In this document: positions 1 to 6,041 of the stretch, piece after piece | How the letters are laid out: every line of letters begins with the position of its first letter | Position numbering within the stretch: position 1 is the stretch's first letter | DNA from: Phycisphaerales bacterium | GTDB lineage: Bacteria; Planctomycetota; Phycisphaerae; Phycisphaerales; SM1A02 | Reading direction: 5' to 3' | Assembly (NCBI GenBank): GCA_007135295.1 | Contig: SLJD01000408.1 | Span: forward strand, 1-9,926 | DNA length: 9,926 nucleotides | The notes under the pieces: generated by a model | What the model saw: only the letters and a program-made list of their open reading frames with translations | The model's database searches: none | What the model was told of the DNA's origin: nothing | Position numbers and translations under genes: made by a program

Positions 1-194
1 CGACCGCCGGCATGTCCCGGCATCTTCTTGTTCCGCAACGGGGCCTGATCATTTCAGCCGTTCAACATCCGCAGCGATGCGATGGCGCGCCATACATCGG
101 CCAGCATCGATTTTACCGTGCCGGCGTGCTTGGTGACAGGCGCGATCAGGTGGCGCGATCCGGTCGCGCGGTCAGGTAGGGGCTGGCTGGTGGT
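1..194. other. No supported gene; sequence beyond the panD stop
   Basis: This stretch lies downstream of panD on the minus strand. I see no open frame with a convincing start, ribosome binding site and family resemblance. A minus-strand frame stays open for 46 codons directly after the panD stop (194 down to 57) but lacks a good start. A plus-strand frame from ATG at 12 runs to a stop near 176 and resembles nothing I know. A minus-strand ATG at 50-52 opens towards the window edge and could be the first codons of a neighbouring gene, but too little is present to judge. Confidence 0.4.
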
Positions 195-593
195 TTACGA
201 GGTCGACGTGAGGTGGATCGAGCCGGATGATTCGTACTCGATCAGCTCCCCGATGCCGTTCTGTTCGTCGCAGATGACGACCTTGGGGCGGTGCTGGCTG
301 AGTTCCTCGGCGGTGAGCTGGCAGAAGGAGAGGATCAGCACGTGGTGGCCGACGACCGAGAGGTTCGCCGCGGCCCCGTTGACCTTGATGTCGCCCGAGC
401 CCCGCTCGCCGAGGAAAATGTACGTTTCGAAGCGGTTGCCGTTCTCGCAGTCGGCGACGAGAACTTTTTCATTGATCTGCATGCCGGTCGCGTCGAGCAG
501 GATCGGATCAATGGTGATCGACCCCATGTAATCGGGGTTGCACTCGGTGACCACGGCTCGGTGGATCTTGGCGTACAGGGCTTCGCGAAGCAT
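195..593 (-). CDS. panD: Aspartate 1-decarboxylase (pyruvoyl-dependent)
   Basis: This enzyme decarboxylates L-aspartate to beta-alanine, the beta-alanine supply for pantothenate and coenzyme A, in the cytoplasm. The 132-residue product is close to the usual length of about 126. Family landmarks fall at canonical positions: Lys9 and His11, Tyr22, the self-cleavage pair Gly24-Ser25 (in DYMGSITID) where Ser25 becomes the pyruvoyl group, Arg54, Thr57-Tyr58, and Asn72 in VNGAAA. The proenzyme should therefore split into a short beta chain and a longer alpha chain. The ATG at 591-593 is preceded by AAGG with 7 bases between. rsfS lies upstream on the same strand with a 178-base gap, so co-transcription is possible but not shown. 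The C-terminal end after residue 118 is family-variable. The call is firm; no other pan gene is in the window. Confidence 0.96.
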   Translation of the reverse strand: MLREALYAKIHRAVVTECNPDYMGSITIDPILLDATGMQINEKVLVADCENGNRFETYIFLGERGSGDIKVNGAAANLSVVGHHVLILSFCQLTAEELSQHRPKVVICDEQNGIGELIEYESSGSIHLTSTS

Positions 594-688
594 GAATCAT
601 CCTTAGCGGTTGGCCATTGCGGCGTTACGAACGCATGGGGGCGGTCGGTTCGGGCATTCGGGCGATGACTGGGCTGACAGCCGCTCAA

Positions 689-711
689 ATCGGCCCGTCG
701 GCCCGGCCGAT
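689..711 (-). terminator. Weak hairpin between rsfS and panD
   Basis: ATCGGCC (689-695) and GGCCGAT (705-711) are perfect inverted copies around a 9-base loop. On the minus strand only three T residues follow. It could attenuate or end the rsfS transcript before panD, or simply be a chance GC-rich dyad. Confidence 0.2.
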
Positions 712-771
712 CAATCGAAGCGGCCGAAAAGCCCAGTTGGCGGTTTCCGGTTGGCCCGGTGATCAATAATG

Positions 772-1224
772 TTATGCCGTTCCGGCTGAATCGTCGCCGG
801 CGGATTCTCCGTTCCCGGACGTGTCCCTGCCGGCCGGCTTGTCGTCGCCGTCACGATGCCAGGGGACGTGCGAAGCGTCGGCCCAGAGGCCTTCGAGGTC
901 GTAGTACGCCCGCTGGTTGGGTTCGAACAGGTGCACCACCAGCTCGACGAAGTCGACGACGATCCACGTGCTCGCCTCGTCGCGGCTGAACCGGAAGCGG
1001 CGGTGGCCGAGTTCCTCGCCGAGGTCGTCGAGCTCCGAAGCAAGACTTTTCATCTGCCGATCGCTCGTGCCGGTCGCAAGGACGACGTAATGGCAGACCT
1101 GGCTGAGATCGCGCACGTCGAGAACGAGAACGTCCTCGCAGTGGCGATCGGACAGCAGACGGGCGGCTTCAATGGCAAAGTCGCGCATCGCCACCGGTTC
1201 GTTTTTGACGTGTCCGGCTGACAT
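772..1224 (-). CDS. rsfS: Ribosome silencing factor RsfS (Iojap/YbeB family)
   Basis: RsfS binds ribosomal protein uL14 on the 50S subunit and blocks joining with 30S when nutrients are scarce (family knowledge). The product has 150 residues. The conserved core runs from about residue 13 to 117: DVLVLDVRDLS at 31-41, VVLATGTSDRQMKSLA at 47-62, and WIVVDFVELVVHLF followed by the YYDLEGLWADA signature to about 117. Residues 121-150 form an Asp/Gly/Ser-rich acidic tail beyond the usual end. The start at 1222-1224 is chosen because TAAAAT lies 7 bases upstream, suggesting a leaderless message. An internal ATG at 1186-1188 (residue 13) sits where the conserved core begins and is the main alternative; neither start has a strong Shine-Dalgarno site. 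In many bacteria the gene neighbours nadD, which is absent here. Confidence 0.93.
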   Translation of the reverse strand: MSAGHVKNEPVAMRDFAIEAARLLSDRHCEDVLVLDVRDLSQVCHYVVLATGTSDRQMKSLASELDDLGEELGHRRFRFSRDEASTWIVVDFVELVVHLFEPNQRAYYDLEGLWADASHVPWHRDGDDKPAGRDTSGNGESAGDDSAGTA

Positions 1225-1231
1225 TCAAGAG

Positions 1232-1237
1232 ATTTTA
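1232..1237 (-). promoter_or_regulatory. Putative -10 element for leaderless rsfS
   Basis: On the minus strand TAAAAT is followed by 7 bases and then the ATG at 1224. This spacing puts transcription start at or next to the start codon. A -35 match 17 bases upstream is poor (GTGAAT). Confidence 0.45.
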
Positions 1238-1315
1238 GCGAGTTTCGCGGCGGAATTCACGCCGGCGTCGCCCCGGCCGAACCAGGAGTCCGGTGGGGCC
1301 GGTGCGGCCGTCGCG

Positions 1316-1321
1316 TATGAT
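1316..1321 (+). promoter_or_regulatory. Putative -10 element for leaderless alcohol dehydrogenase gene
   Basis: TATGAT is followed by 6 bases and the ATG at 1328. No Shine-Dalgarno site precedes that ATG and no convincing -35 lies upstream. The arrangement mirrors the divergent rsfS promoter in the same 103-base gap. Confidence 0.45.
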
Positions 1322-1327
1322 CGGGCC

Positions 1328-2374
1328 ATGCGCGCCTGTGTGCTCGACCGTCACGCATCGATTGAGGAGCGGCCGCTGCGTCTTGCCGATGGTGTCCCTC
1401 GTCCGTCGCCCGGCCGGGGCGAGGCGCTGATCCGCGTGCGGGCGTGCGGCATCTGCCGGACCGACCTGCACGTCATCGAAGGGGAACTCGACCCGCAGCG
1501 GAGTCGCCTGCCGATCATCCCCGGCCATCAGATTGTCGGGGAGATCGTCGCATTCGGCCCGGAGTCGCCGCACAACGAGGTCGGCGGTCCGGCCCTGGCG
1601 GTTGGATCCCGGGTGGGGGTGGCGTGGCTGCATGGCACGTGCGGTCAGTGCCGGTTCTGCGCATCGGGACGGGAGAATCTCTGCGACCGGCCGGCGTTTA
1701 CCGGCTGGACGGTCAACGGGGGCTTCGCGGATGAGGTCGTCGCACCGGTGGATTTTCTTTATCCCTTGCCGGCGGCGCTGCCGGATGAGCAGGTCGCCCC
1801 GCTGCTCTGCGCGGGGATCATCGGCTTCCGGTGCCTGCGGATGACGGCGATCCGTCACTGGCCGGGCGCACCGCTCGGCCTCTACGGCTTCGGGGCGGCG
1901 GCGCACATCGCGATTCAGATCGCCATCGCGCGCGGGGCGGCGGTGTACGTCTGCACGCGCGACCGCGATCGGCATCAGTCGCTGGCTGAAGACCTCGGCG
2001 CGACGTGGGTTGGCGGCACGTTCGACCAGCCGCCGGTCGCGCTCGACGCAGCGATCATCTTCGCCCCGGCCGGGGAGATCGTCCCGCCGGCGCTTCAGGC
2101 ACTTGACAAGGGCGGGCGGCTGGTCTGCGGCGGTATTCACATGAGCGACATTCCGTCCTGGCCGTACCGTCTCCTGTACGGCGAACGGAGCATCACCAGC
2201 GTGACGAACAACACCCGGGACGACGGCCGGGCGTTTCTGCATGAAGCCGGCGAGGTCGGCGTGCAGACCCACGTGCGGACGTTCCCGCTTGAAGAGGCGA
2301 ACGATGCGCTGATCGCCCTCAAGCACGATGCCATCCGCGGCGCGGCGGTCCTGATGATTGATCCTGATGATTGA
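1328..2374 (+). CDS. Zinc-dependent alcohol dehydrogenase family protein
   Basis: This is a medium-chain, NAD(P)-dependent alcohol dehydrogenase of 348 residues that should interconvert an alcohol and an aldehyde or ketone in the cytoplasm; the substrate is not readable. Catalytic zinc ligands are Cys43 (GICRTDLH), His67 (PGHQ) and Cys161 (LLCAG). The structural zinc lobe has Cys105, 108, 111 and 119. The Rossmann turn is GFGAAAH near residue 187. Two departures from the classic pattern, Gln68 for Glu after the zinc His and Ala for the third glycine of GxGxxG, also occur, as I recall, in a subfamily of zinc alcohol dehydrogenases. The frame is open upstream to 1172, but the conserved protein begins at MRACVLDRH, so I chose ATG 1328. 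It converges on deoC with a 32-base gap. A 13-bp tandem duplication covers its last codons and stop. Confidence 0.92.
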   Translation: MRACVLDRHASIEERPLRLADGVPRPSPGRGEALIRVRACGICRTDLHVIEGELDPQRSRLPIIPGHQIVGEIVAFGPESPHNEVGGPALAVGSRVGVAWLHGTCGQCRFCASGRENLCDRPAFTGWTVNGGFADEVVAPVDFLYPLPAALPDEQVAPLLCAGIIGFRCLRMTAIRHWPGAPLGLYGFGAAAHIAIQIAIARGAAVYVCTRDRDRHQSLAEDLGATWVGGTFDQPPVALDAAIIFAPAGEIVPPALQALDKGGRLVCGGIHMSDIPSWPYRLLYGERSITSVTNNTRDDGRAFLHEAGEVGVQTHVRTFPLEEANDALIALKHDAIRGAAVLMIDPDD

Positions 2375-2376
2375 TC
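2351..2376 (+). repeat. Tandem 13-bp duplication across the stop codon of the alcohol dehydrogenase gene
   Basis: CTGATGATTGATC occurs twice with no spacer (2351-2363 and 2364-2376). Because 13 is not a multiple of three, the second copy is read in another frame and supplies the TGA at 2372-2374. With one copy the frame would end MIDQGDG instead of MIDPDD. Confidence 0.9.
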
Positions 2377-2406
2377 AGGGTGACGGCTGAGTGATTGGCT
2401 CGCAGA

Positions 2407-3270
2407 TCATGCCGGCGGTTCGTCCGGCTCAAGGTCGGCGATGATCGTTTCAAGCAGACTCGACGCGCCGAAGCGGAGCAGGCCGGGCCGCATCCAGTGC
2501 TCGCCGAGTTCCTCGACGATGATGTCGAGCATTTCCGCGACGGTTTCGACGCTGCGCACGCCGCCGCTGACTTTCAGTCCGATGCGCACGCCGGTCGATT
2601 CATGATGGGCGCGGATGACTTCGCAGAGCGCTCGGACGGCTTCGTTCGTCGCGCCGAGGTGCGACTTGCCGGTCGACGTCTTGAGAAAGACCGACCCGTC
2701 AGTAACGGCCGGGGCGTCGGGCGCGGATGACGCGGCATTGAGGGCGAGTTCAGCGACGTGGCGGATGGCCCGCGGCGGGCCGAGTTCGCCGGTCTCCAGA
2801 ATGATCTTGAGCACGTTCACCCCGCCCCGGCAGCACAGCGTCCGAACCTGCCGGATCTCGTCGGCGAGTTCATCGTCGCGGCCGTCGATGGCAAGCCCGC
2901 GGTTGATGACCATGTCGAGCTCATGTGCGCCGGTTTCAATCGCGGCCTGAACATCCGCGAGGCGAACATCGAGGCGGAACTGGGCGCTTGGAAACCCGGC
3001 CGCCACGGTGGCGACGCGGACCGGCGAACCGGCGAGGGTTTCGACGGCGACGGGCGCGAGCAGCGGGTAGACGCACACCGCCGCGACGGGCGGCAGCGGC
3101 TCGGGCAGCCGGTCCCGGCCGGGCTCGCGGGCGAGTTCGCACATCCTGCGGACGGTATCGGGGGTGTCCGACCCTTCGAGCGTGGTCAAGTCGATCAGGC
3201 CCGCGACGGCGCGGAGCCGCTCCGGCCTGATCCCGACGTCCCGCTGCATATCGGGCATTGCGTCCTTCAC
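2407..3270 (-). CDS. deoC: Deoxyribose-phosphate aldolase
   Basis: DeoC cleaves 2-deoxy-D-ribose 5-phosphate to glyceraldehyde 3-phosphate and acetaldehyde in deoxynucleoside salvage. The product has 287 residues, longer than the 259 of E. coli. Catalytic residues are visible: Schiff-base Lys197 in FLKTSTGK, proton-relay Lys233 in GLKVSGGVRS, and Asp119 in ELDMVINRGL. Other family blocks are IDLTTLEGSDT near the N terminus, KIILETGEL near residue 155, and the C-terminal RFGASSLL phosphate-binding segment. The start is GTG at 3268-3270, supported by AAAGG 8 bases upstream; in-frame ATGs at 3256-3258 and 3247-3249 are too far from that site. It lies 30 bases after the citrate synthase stop on the same strand, so the two probably form an operon. 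No other deo genes are near. Confidence 0.95.
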   Translation of the reverse strand: MKDAMPDMQRDVGIRPERLRAVAGLIDLTTLEGSDTPDTVRRMCELAREPGRDRLPEPLPPVAAVCVYPLLAPVAVETLAGSPVRVATVAAGFPSAQFRLDVRLADVQAAIETGAHELDMVINRGLAIDGRDDELADEIRQVRTLCCRGGVNVLKIILETGELGPPRAIRHVAELALNAASSAPDAPAVTDGSVFLKTSTGKSHLGATNEAVRALCEVIRAHHESTGVRIGLKVSGGVRSVETVAEMLDIIVEELGEHWMRPGLLRFGASSLLETIIADLEPDEPPA

Positions 3271-3278
3271 GGCGGCCG

Positions 3279-3283
3279 CCTTT
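3279..3283 (-). promoter_or_regulatory. Ribosome binding site selecting the deoC GTG start
   Basis: AAAGG on the minus strand lies 8 bases before the GTG at 3268-3270. It favours GTG over the two downstream ATG codons. Confidence 0.5.
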
Positions 3284-3300
3284 CGTTCTCGCTCAGGGGC

Positions 3301-4452
3301 TTACCCGTTCCACTTGCGCAGGTCCGGGCCGACGTAGTTCGCCAGCGGACGGATGATGCGGTTGTCGGCGTGCTGTTCCATGATGTGCGCGCACCAGCCG
3401 GTGATGCGGCTGGCGACGAAGATCGGCGTGTACTGGGGCACGGGGATCCCGAGCGCGTAATACGTCATGCCGCACGGGAAGTCCACGTTCGGGTGGATGT
3501 TCTTCTCTTCGAGCATGATGCGGATGACTTCGTCACCCATGTCGAACCACTTCTTCGTGTCGGGAGCGACGTCGTTGGCGTACTTGAGGCCCCACTCGCG
3601 CAGGATGCCGGCCCGGTGGTCGCCCTGCTTGTAGACGCGGTGGCCGAAGCCCATGAGCTTGCGCTTCTCTTCGAAGGCGCGGTGCATGAAATCCTCGACG
3701 CTGCCCCGCCCGGCCGAGACGAACTGGTCGATCTCCGCGAGCATTTCCATGGCCTTTTCGTTCGCGCCGCCGTGCAGCGGGCCCTTGAGCGCGCCGATCG
3801 CGCCGATGACCGCCGAGTGCAGATCGGCTTCGGTCGAGGCGATGACGCGGCCGGCGAACGTTGAGGCGTTGAAGTCGTGCTCGGCGTAGAGGATCAGCGA
3901 GACGTCCATGACCTTCGACGCGAGCTCCGACGGGTCGGAGCCGCTCAGGCACCACAGCAGGTTGGCGGCGTGGTCGAGCGAGGGGTCGGGATCGACCGGC
4001 GTCTTGCCGTCGCGCACCATCTGTCCGTAGCCGATGATCGTCGGGATCTGGGCGAGCAGCCGCTTGGACTTGCGCAGCTCGGCTTCGGGCGAGTTGTCTT
4101 CGGTGTCCTGCTCAAAGTGCGATAGGTAACTCACGCCGGTGCGGAGAATGCCCATCGGGTGGGCGGCGGGCGGATCGCCGGCGATGTCGTTGAGCAATGT
4201 CTTGAGCCCGTCGGGAATCGGCCGCATTGACGCGAGTTCATCTCGGAATTCGCGGAGTTCAGCGTCGGACGGCTTGTGGCCGATCAGCAGCAGGAACGCG
4301 ACTTCCTCGAACGTGGCGTTGGCGGCGAGGTCGGCGATTTCGTAGCCGCGATAGATCAACTCGGTCTGGTTGACGGAGCAGACGGCGGTGTCGCCGACCG
4401 ACTGGCCGGCCAGGCCGCGGGTGTCCTGTGGTTTTTCCTTGGTCGTGGTCAT
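3301..4452 (-). CDS. gltA: Citrate synthase / 2-methylcitrate synthase
   Basis: This enzyme condenses oxaloacetate with acetyl-CoA (citrate, TCA cycle entry) or with propionyl-CoA (2-methylcitrate). The product has 383 residues, the size of the shorter bacterial citrate synthases that include PrpC. The catalytic triad of the family is present: His227 in GPLHGGANE, His271 in MGFGHRVYK and Asp324 in NVDFPCGMTYY. Arg349 lies in SRITGWCAH. The N-terminal GLAGQSVGDTAVCSV and YRGYEIADLA blocks fit both activities, so sequence alone does not separate GltA from PrpC. I chose ATG at 4450-4452 (MTTTKEK), with GGAA 6 bases upstream. A GTG at 4528-4530 would add 26 Pro/Ala/Arg-rich residues without family resemblance. 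deoC follows after 30 bases. A perfect TATAAT about 150 bases upstream may be its promoter. Confidence 0.94.
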   Translation of the reverse strand: MTTTKEKPQDTRGLAGQSVGDTAVCSVNQTELIYRGYEIADLAANATFEEVAFLLLIGHKPSDAELREFRDELASMRPIPDGLKTLLNDIAGDPPAAHPMGILRTGVSYLSHFEQDTEDNSPEAELRKSKRLLAQIPTIIGYGQMVRDGKTPVDPDPSLDHAANLLWCLSGSDPSELASKVMDVSLILYAEHDFNASTFAGRVIASTEADLHSAVIGAIGALKGPLHGGANEKAMEMLAEIDQFVSAGRGSVEDFMHRAFEEKRKLMGFGHRVYKQGDHRAGILREWGLKYANDVAPDTKKWFDMGDEVIRIMLEEKNIHPNVDFPCGMTYYALGIPVPQYTPIFVASRITGWCAHIMEQHADNRIIRPLANYVGPDLRKWNG

Positions 4453-4603
4453 GGCTGGTTCCAGTTCGTGGCAACGGCACCGGCGTGGCGGTGCGGCATC
4501 AAGCGAAGGCGGCGGAGCAACGTCGTTCACCCCGCCTTGACGATCCCGGCAGTCCCAAACATCAGCCAGCCAGGTCGCGGCGACTGACGCCTGAAGGCCC
4601 GAT

Positions 4604-4609
4604 ATTATA
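4604..4609 (-). promoter_or_regulatory. Putative -10 box for the gltA-deoC unit
   Basis: The minus strand carries a perfect TATAAT. A TTGCCA lies upstream but with 20 bases between, longer than ideal. If used, the gltA leader would be about 145 bases. The 289-base divergent gap 4453-4741 shows no other gene. Confidence 0.45.
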
Positions 4610-4701
4610 GTGGTTGCTCACGACGCCGGTGGCAATGCGCCGGCATTTGCGGTGGTGTATCGGATTTTCTGCTGTTTTTCGCCCCCCGTTGAGAAAGCCG
4701 T

Positions 4702-4729
4702 TTGACCCTCGCCGTTTTTTCCGCACACT
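4702..4729 (+). promoter_or_regulatory. Putative promoter of the Cys/His-rich gene
   Basis: TTGACC (4702-4707) matches the -35 consensus at five of six bases. CACACT (4724-4729) follows after 16 bases as a weak -10. The predicted start of transcription would be only a few bases before the ATG at 4742. Confidence 0.35.
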
Positions 4730-4741
4730 TGAAAGTGGATC

Positions 4742-5311
4742 ATGTGGTCGCCTCTGCTCACCATCGCGCTGATCGCCCAGTTGCTCACGCAGTGCACGCA
4801 TTGTGACTGGCTCATGAGCGTCGGCCTCAGTCCGTGCCCGGCTGACGGGGCGGCATGCTGCGGCGGAGAGCATGATCACCGCCATGACCATGACCATGAT
4901 CAGAGTGGACCCTGCGGCGGCTGCTGTGATGAGCATGAGTCCGACCACCGAAACAATGAGCAGCCGGCCGGGGATGAGACGTGCGGCGAGTCCGGCGACG
5001 ACGGCCGGCCGTGCTGTGATGGCACGGGAGCCGAAAAGGCCGCGGCTCATGACGGCCACGGCTGCCACGGGCATTCGCACCACTCATGCGGCGAGTGCCA
5101 CTGCACCCAGCACCACCCGCCGGAGCCGGTGACGGTCGGCCCGTCGCCACGCGGTTCGGTTGACGACATCCTGCCGCTGGCCGTTGTGCTGGCGTCGCTG
5201 CTTGTCGGGCTGGGGGTGACGACGCAACCGGTCCGGCGTCGTTTCGAATCGCCGCCGCTCTGCCGCGATCGCGACCAGCATCGGGCGGAGCTGGCTGTCT
5301 GGCAGTATTGA
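4742..5311 (+). CDS. Cys/His-rich putative metal-binding protein with C-terminal membrane segment
   Basis: I do not recognise a named family. The 189-residue product starts with a hydrophobic stretch (residues 3-15) without basic residues before it. Residues 18-125 contain 15 Cys and 17 His, about 30 percent metal-ligand residues, including an HDHRHDHDHD run at 44-53, CGGCC at 58-62 and HGHSHHSCGECHC at 109-121. A second hydrophobic segment (about 142-160) is followed by RRR at 165-167, which by the positive-inside rule puts the C-terminus in the cytoplasm and the Cys/His part outside. Binding of a soft or borderline metal (Cu, Zn, Ni) is inference from composition. The frame cannot start earlier, because TGA at 4730-4732 is followed only by AAG TGG ATC. 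The Shine-Dalgarno site is weak (GAAAG). It is divergent from gltA and 206 bases before the cysteine-rich lipoprotein gene. Confidence 0.72.
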   Translation: MWSPLLTIALIAQLLTQCTHCDWLMSVGLSPCPADGAACCGGEHDHRHDHDHDQSGPCGGCCDEHESDHRNNEQPAGDETCGESGDDGRPCCDGTGAEKAAAHDGHGCHGHSHHSCGECHCTQHHPPEPVTVGPSPRGSVDDILPLAVVLASLLVGLGVTTQPVRRRFESPPLCRDRDQHRAELAVWQY

Positions 5312-5424
5312 ATCAACTCCTTTTTTCCGGTTCGCGCTGAGTCGTTGTCGCGTGACCGCGATGGCGATGCCACGCCGCGTTGGCGGCGGTGACAGCGTGG
5401 CACGTTCCGGGGTCATGTGGCGAT

Positions 5425-5444
5425 CGGCCGTTGTGCAACGGCCG
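5425..5444. promoter_or_regulatory. Perfect 9-bp dyad, operator-like, before the cysteine-rich lipoprotein gene
   Basis: CGGCCGTTG-TG-CAACGGCCG is a perfect 9+2+9 palindrome. The right half extended by one base each side, GCAACGGCCGC (5435-5445), recurs at 5472-5482, 37 bases on, between the dyad and the ribosome binding site. No T-run follows, so it is not a typical terminator. Palindrome plus repeated half-site suggests a repressor or activator site; this is inference. Confidence 0.4.
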
Positions 5445-5503
5445 CCACGCGAGATTTGAATGACGGTTGCGGCAACGGCCGCGGCTGTTCTGAAACACGA
5501 AAG

Positions 5504-5510
5504 AAGGAGA
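5504..5510 (+). promoter_or_regulatory. Strong ribosome binding site of the cysteine-rich lipoprotein gene
   Basis: AAGGAGA ends 7 bases before the ATG at 5518. It is among the best Shine-Dalgarno matches in the window and fixes the start. Confidence 0.8.
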
Positions 5511-5517
5511 ACTTCAC

Positions 5518-5883
5518 ATGATTCGCATGATTGCTTCACTGTTCGTTCTGACGGGCCTGGTGGCCCTTGGCGGGTGCGAGACGACGGCGACGACCGCTGA
5601 CGCGAACGCCCCGATGGCTGCCATGGCCGCCGTTGACTGCTGCCCCGATGCGGGCTGCGAGGGCTGCTGCGGGTGCTGCTTTGACGAAGCATGCACGTGC
5701 GGCGGCGATGACTGCGAGGGGTGCTGCTGCTGCGCCGAAGCGTGCTGCGACGATGACTGCACGCACTGCGCCTGCACGAACGGTGAACACGACTGCGCTT
5801 CCTGCTGTGGCAGCAAGGGCTGTGACAACGGCGAGCGGGCCAAGGCCTCGTGCAATTCGAAAGCCGCATGCTGCGACGCGTGA
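5518..5883 (+). CDS. Cysteine-rich metallothionein-like lipoprotein
   Basis: The 121-residue precursor has a lipoprotein signal: MIR, a hydrophobic core, and lipobox LGGC at 17-20, so Cys20 should be lipidated. Glu at +2 is compatible with outer-membrane sorting. After a short Ala/Thr linker, residues 41-119 contain 26 Cys in 79 positions, with CC pairs, CxC, CxxC and a CCCC run at 69-72. Acidic residues fill the spaces, and there are few aromatics (one Phe). This composition is that of a metallothionein, but I do not recognise any bacterial metallothionein family pattern, and lipid anchoring would be unusual. Metal sequestration or buffering in the envelope is the likely role, by inference. 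The gene has a strong ribosome binding site, an upstream dyad, and a strong terminator 42 bases after its stop. It is probably linked in function with the Cys/His-rich gene upstream. Confidence 0.82.
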   Translation: MIRMIASLFVLTGLVALGGCETTATTADANAPMAAMAAVDCCPDAGCEGCCGCCFDEACTCGGDDCEGCCCCAEACCDDDCTHCACTNGEHDCASCCGSKGCDNGERAKASCNSKAACCDA

Positions 5884-5925
5884 TTGACGCGATCGAGCTG
5901 GTCGGCTGATACGCCTTCCACAGAC

Positions 5926-5965
5926 GACAACGCCCCCTGTTGTGACAGGGGGCGTTGTCTATTTT
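5926..5965 (+). terminator. Strong rho-independent terminator
   Basis: Perfect 15-bp stem: GACAACGCCCCCTGT (5926-5940) pairs with ACAGGGGGCGTTGTC (5945-5959) around a TGTG loop. It is followed by TATTTT (5960-5965). The T-rich side is on the plus strand, so it ends the lipoprotein transcript; the minus-strand side has no T-run. Confidence 0.93.
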
Positions 5966-6017
5966 GCGGCTCAGGGTTGCCCGTGCTGAACCGGACCTCG
6001 CACGAGGCGGCCGTCAC

Positions 6018-6041
6018 GGGGATGCGTCATAGGGGATGCGT
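6018..6041. repeat. Short direct repeat at the end of the hydrolase gene
   Basis: GGGGATGCGT occurs at 6018-6027 and 6032-6041, a 14-base period. The second copy touches the stop codon of the minus-strand hydrolase gene. Confidence 0.6.

Noticed and set aside
57..194. 46 codons open in frame after the panD stop, as if a readthrough extension
   Set aside because: PanD is complete at its usual length, the extension has no PanD resemblance, and 46 open codons are expected by chance in GC-rich DNA.
2758..3864. Long plus-strand open frame opposite deoC and gltA
   Set aside because: High GC gives long antisense frames; the sequence is Arg/Asp/Val-rich without motifs, and the minus strand carries two firmly recognised enzymes.
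4742..4797. Lipobox reading of LLTQC in the Cys/His-rich protein
   Set aside because: Gln at -1 does not fit the lipobox, and no basic residues precede the hydrophobic stretch, so lipidation is not supported.
4562..5083. Minus-strand open frame with hydrophobic VMVMVM-like runs, resembling a membrane protein
   Set aside because: It is the antisense image of the His/Asp codons of the plus-strand Cys/His-rich gene; it has no ribosome binding site or family resemblance and it overlaps the gltA promoter.
5926..5965. Bidirectional terminator also serving the minus-strand hydrolase gene
   Set aside because: The stem is symmetric, but only the plus-strand side has a T-run; evidence supports plus-strand termination only.
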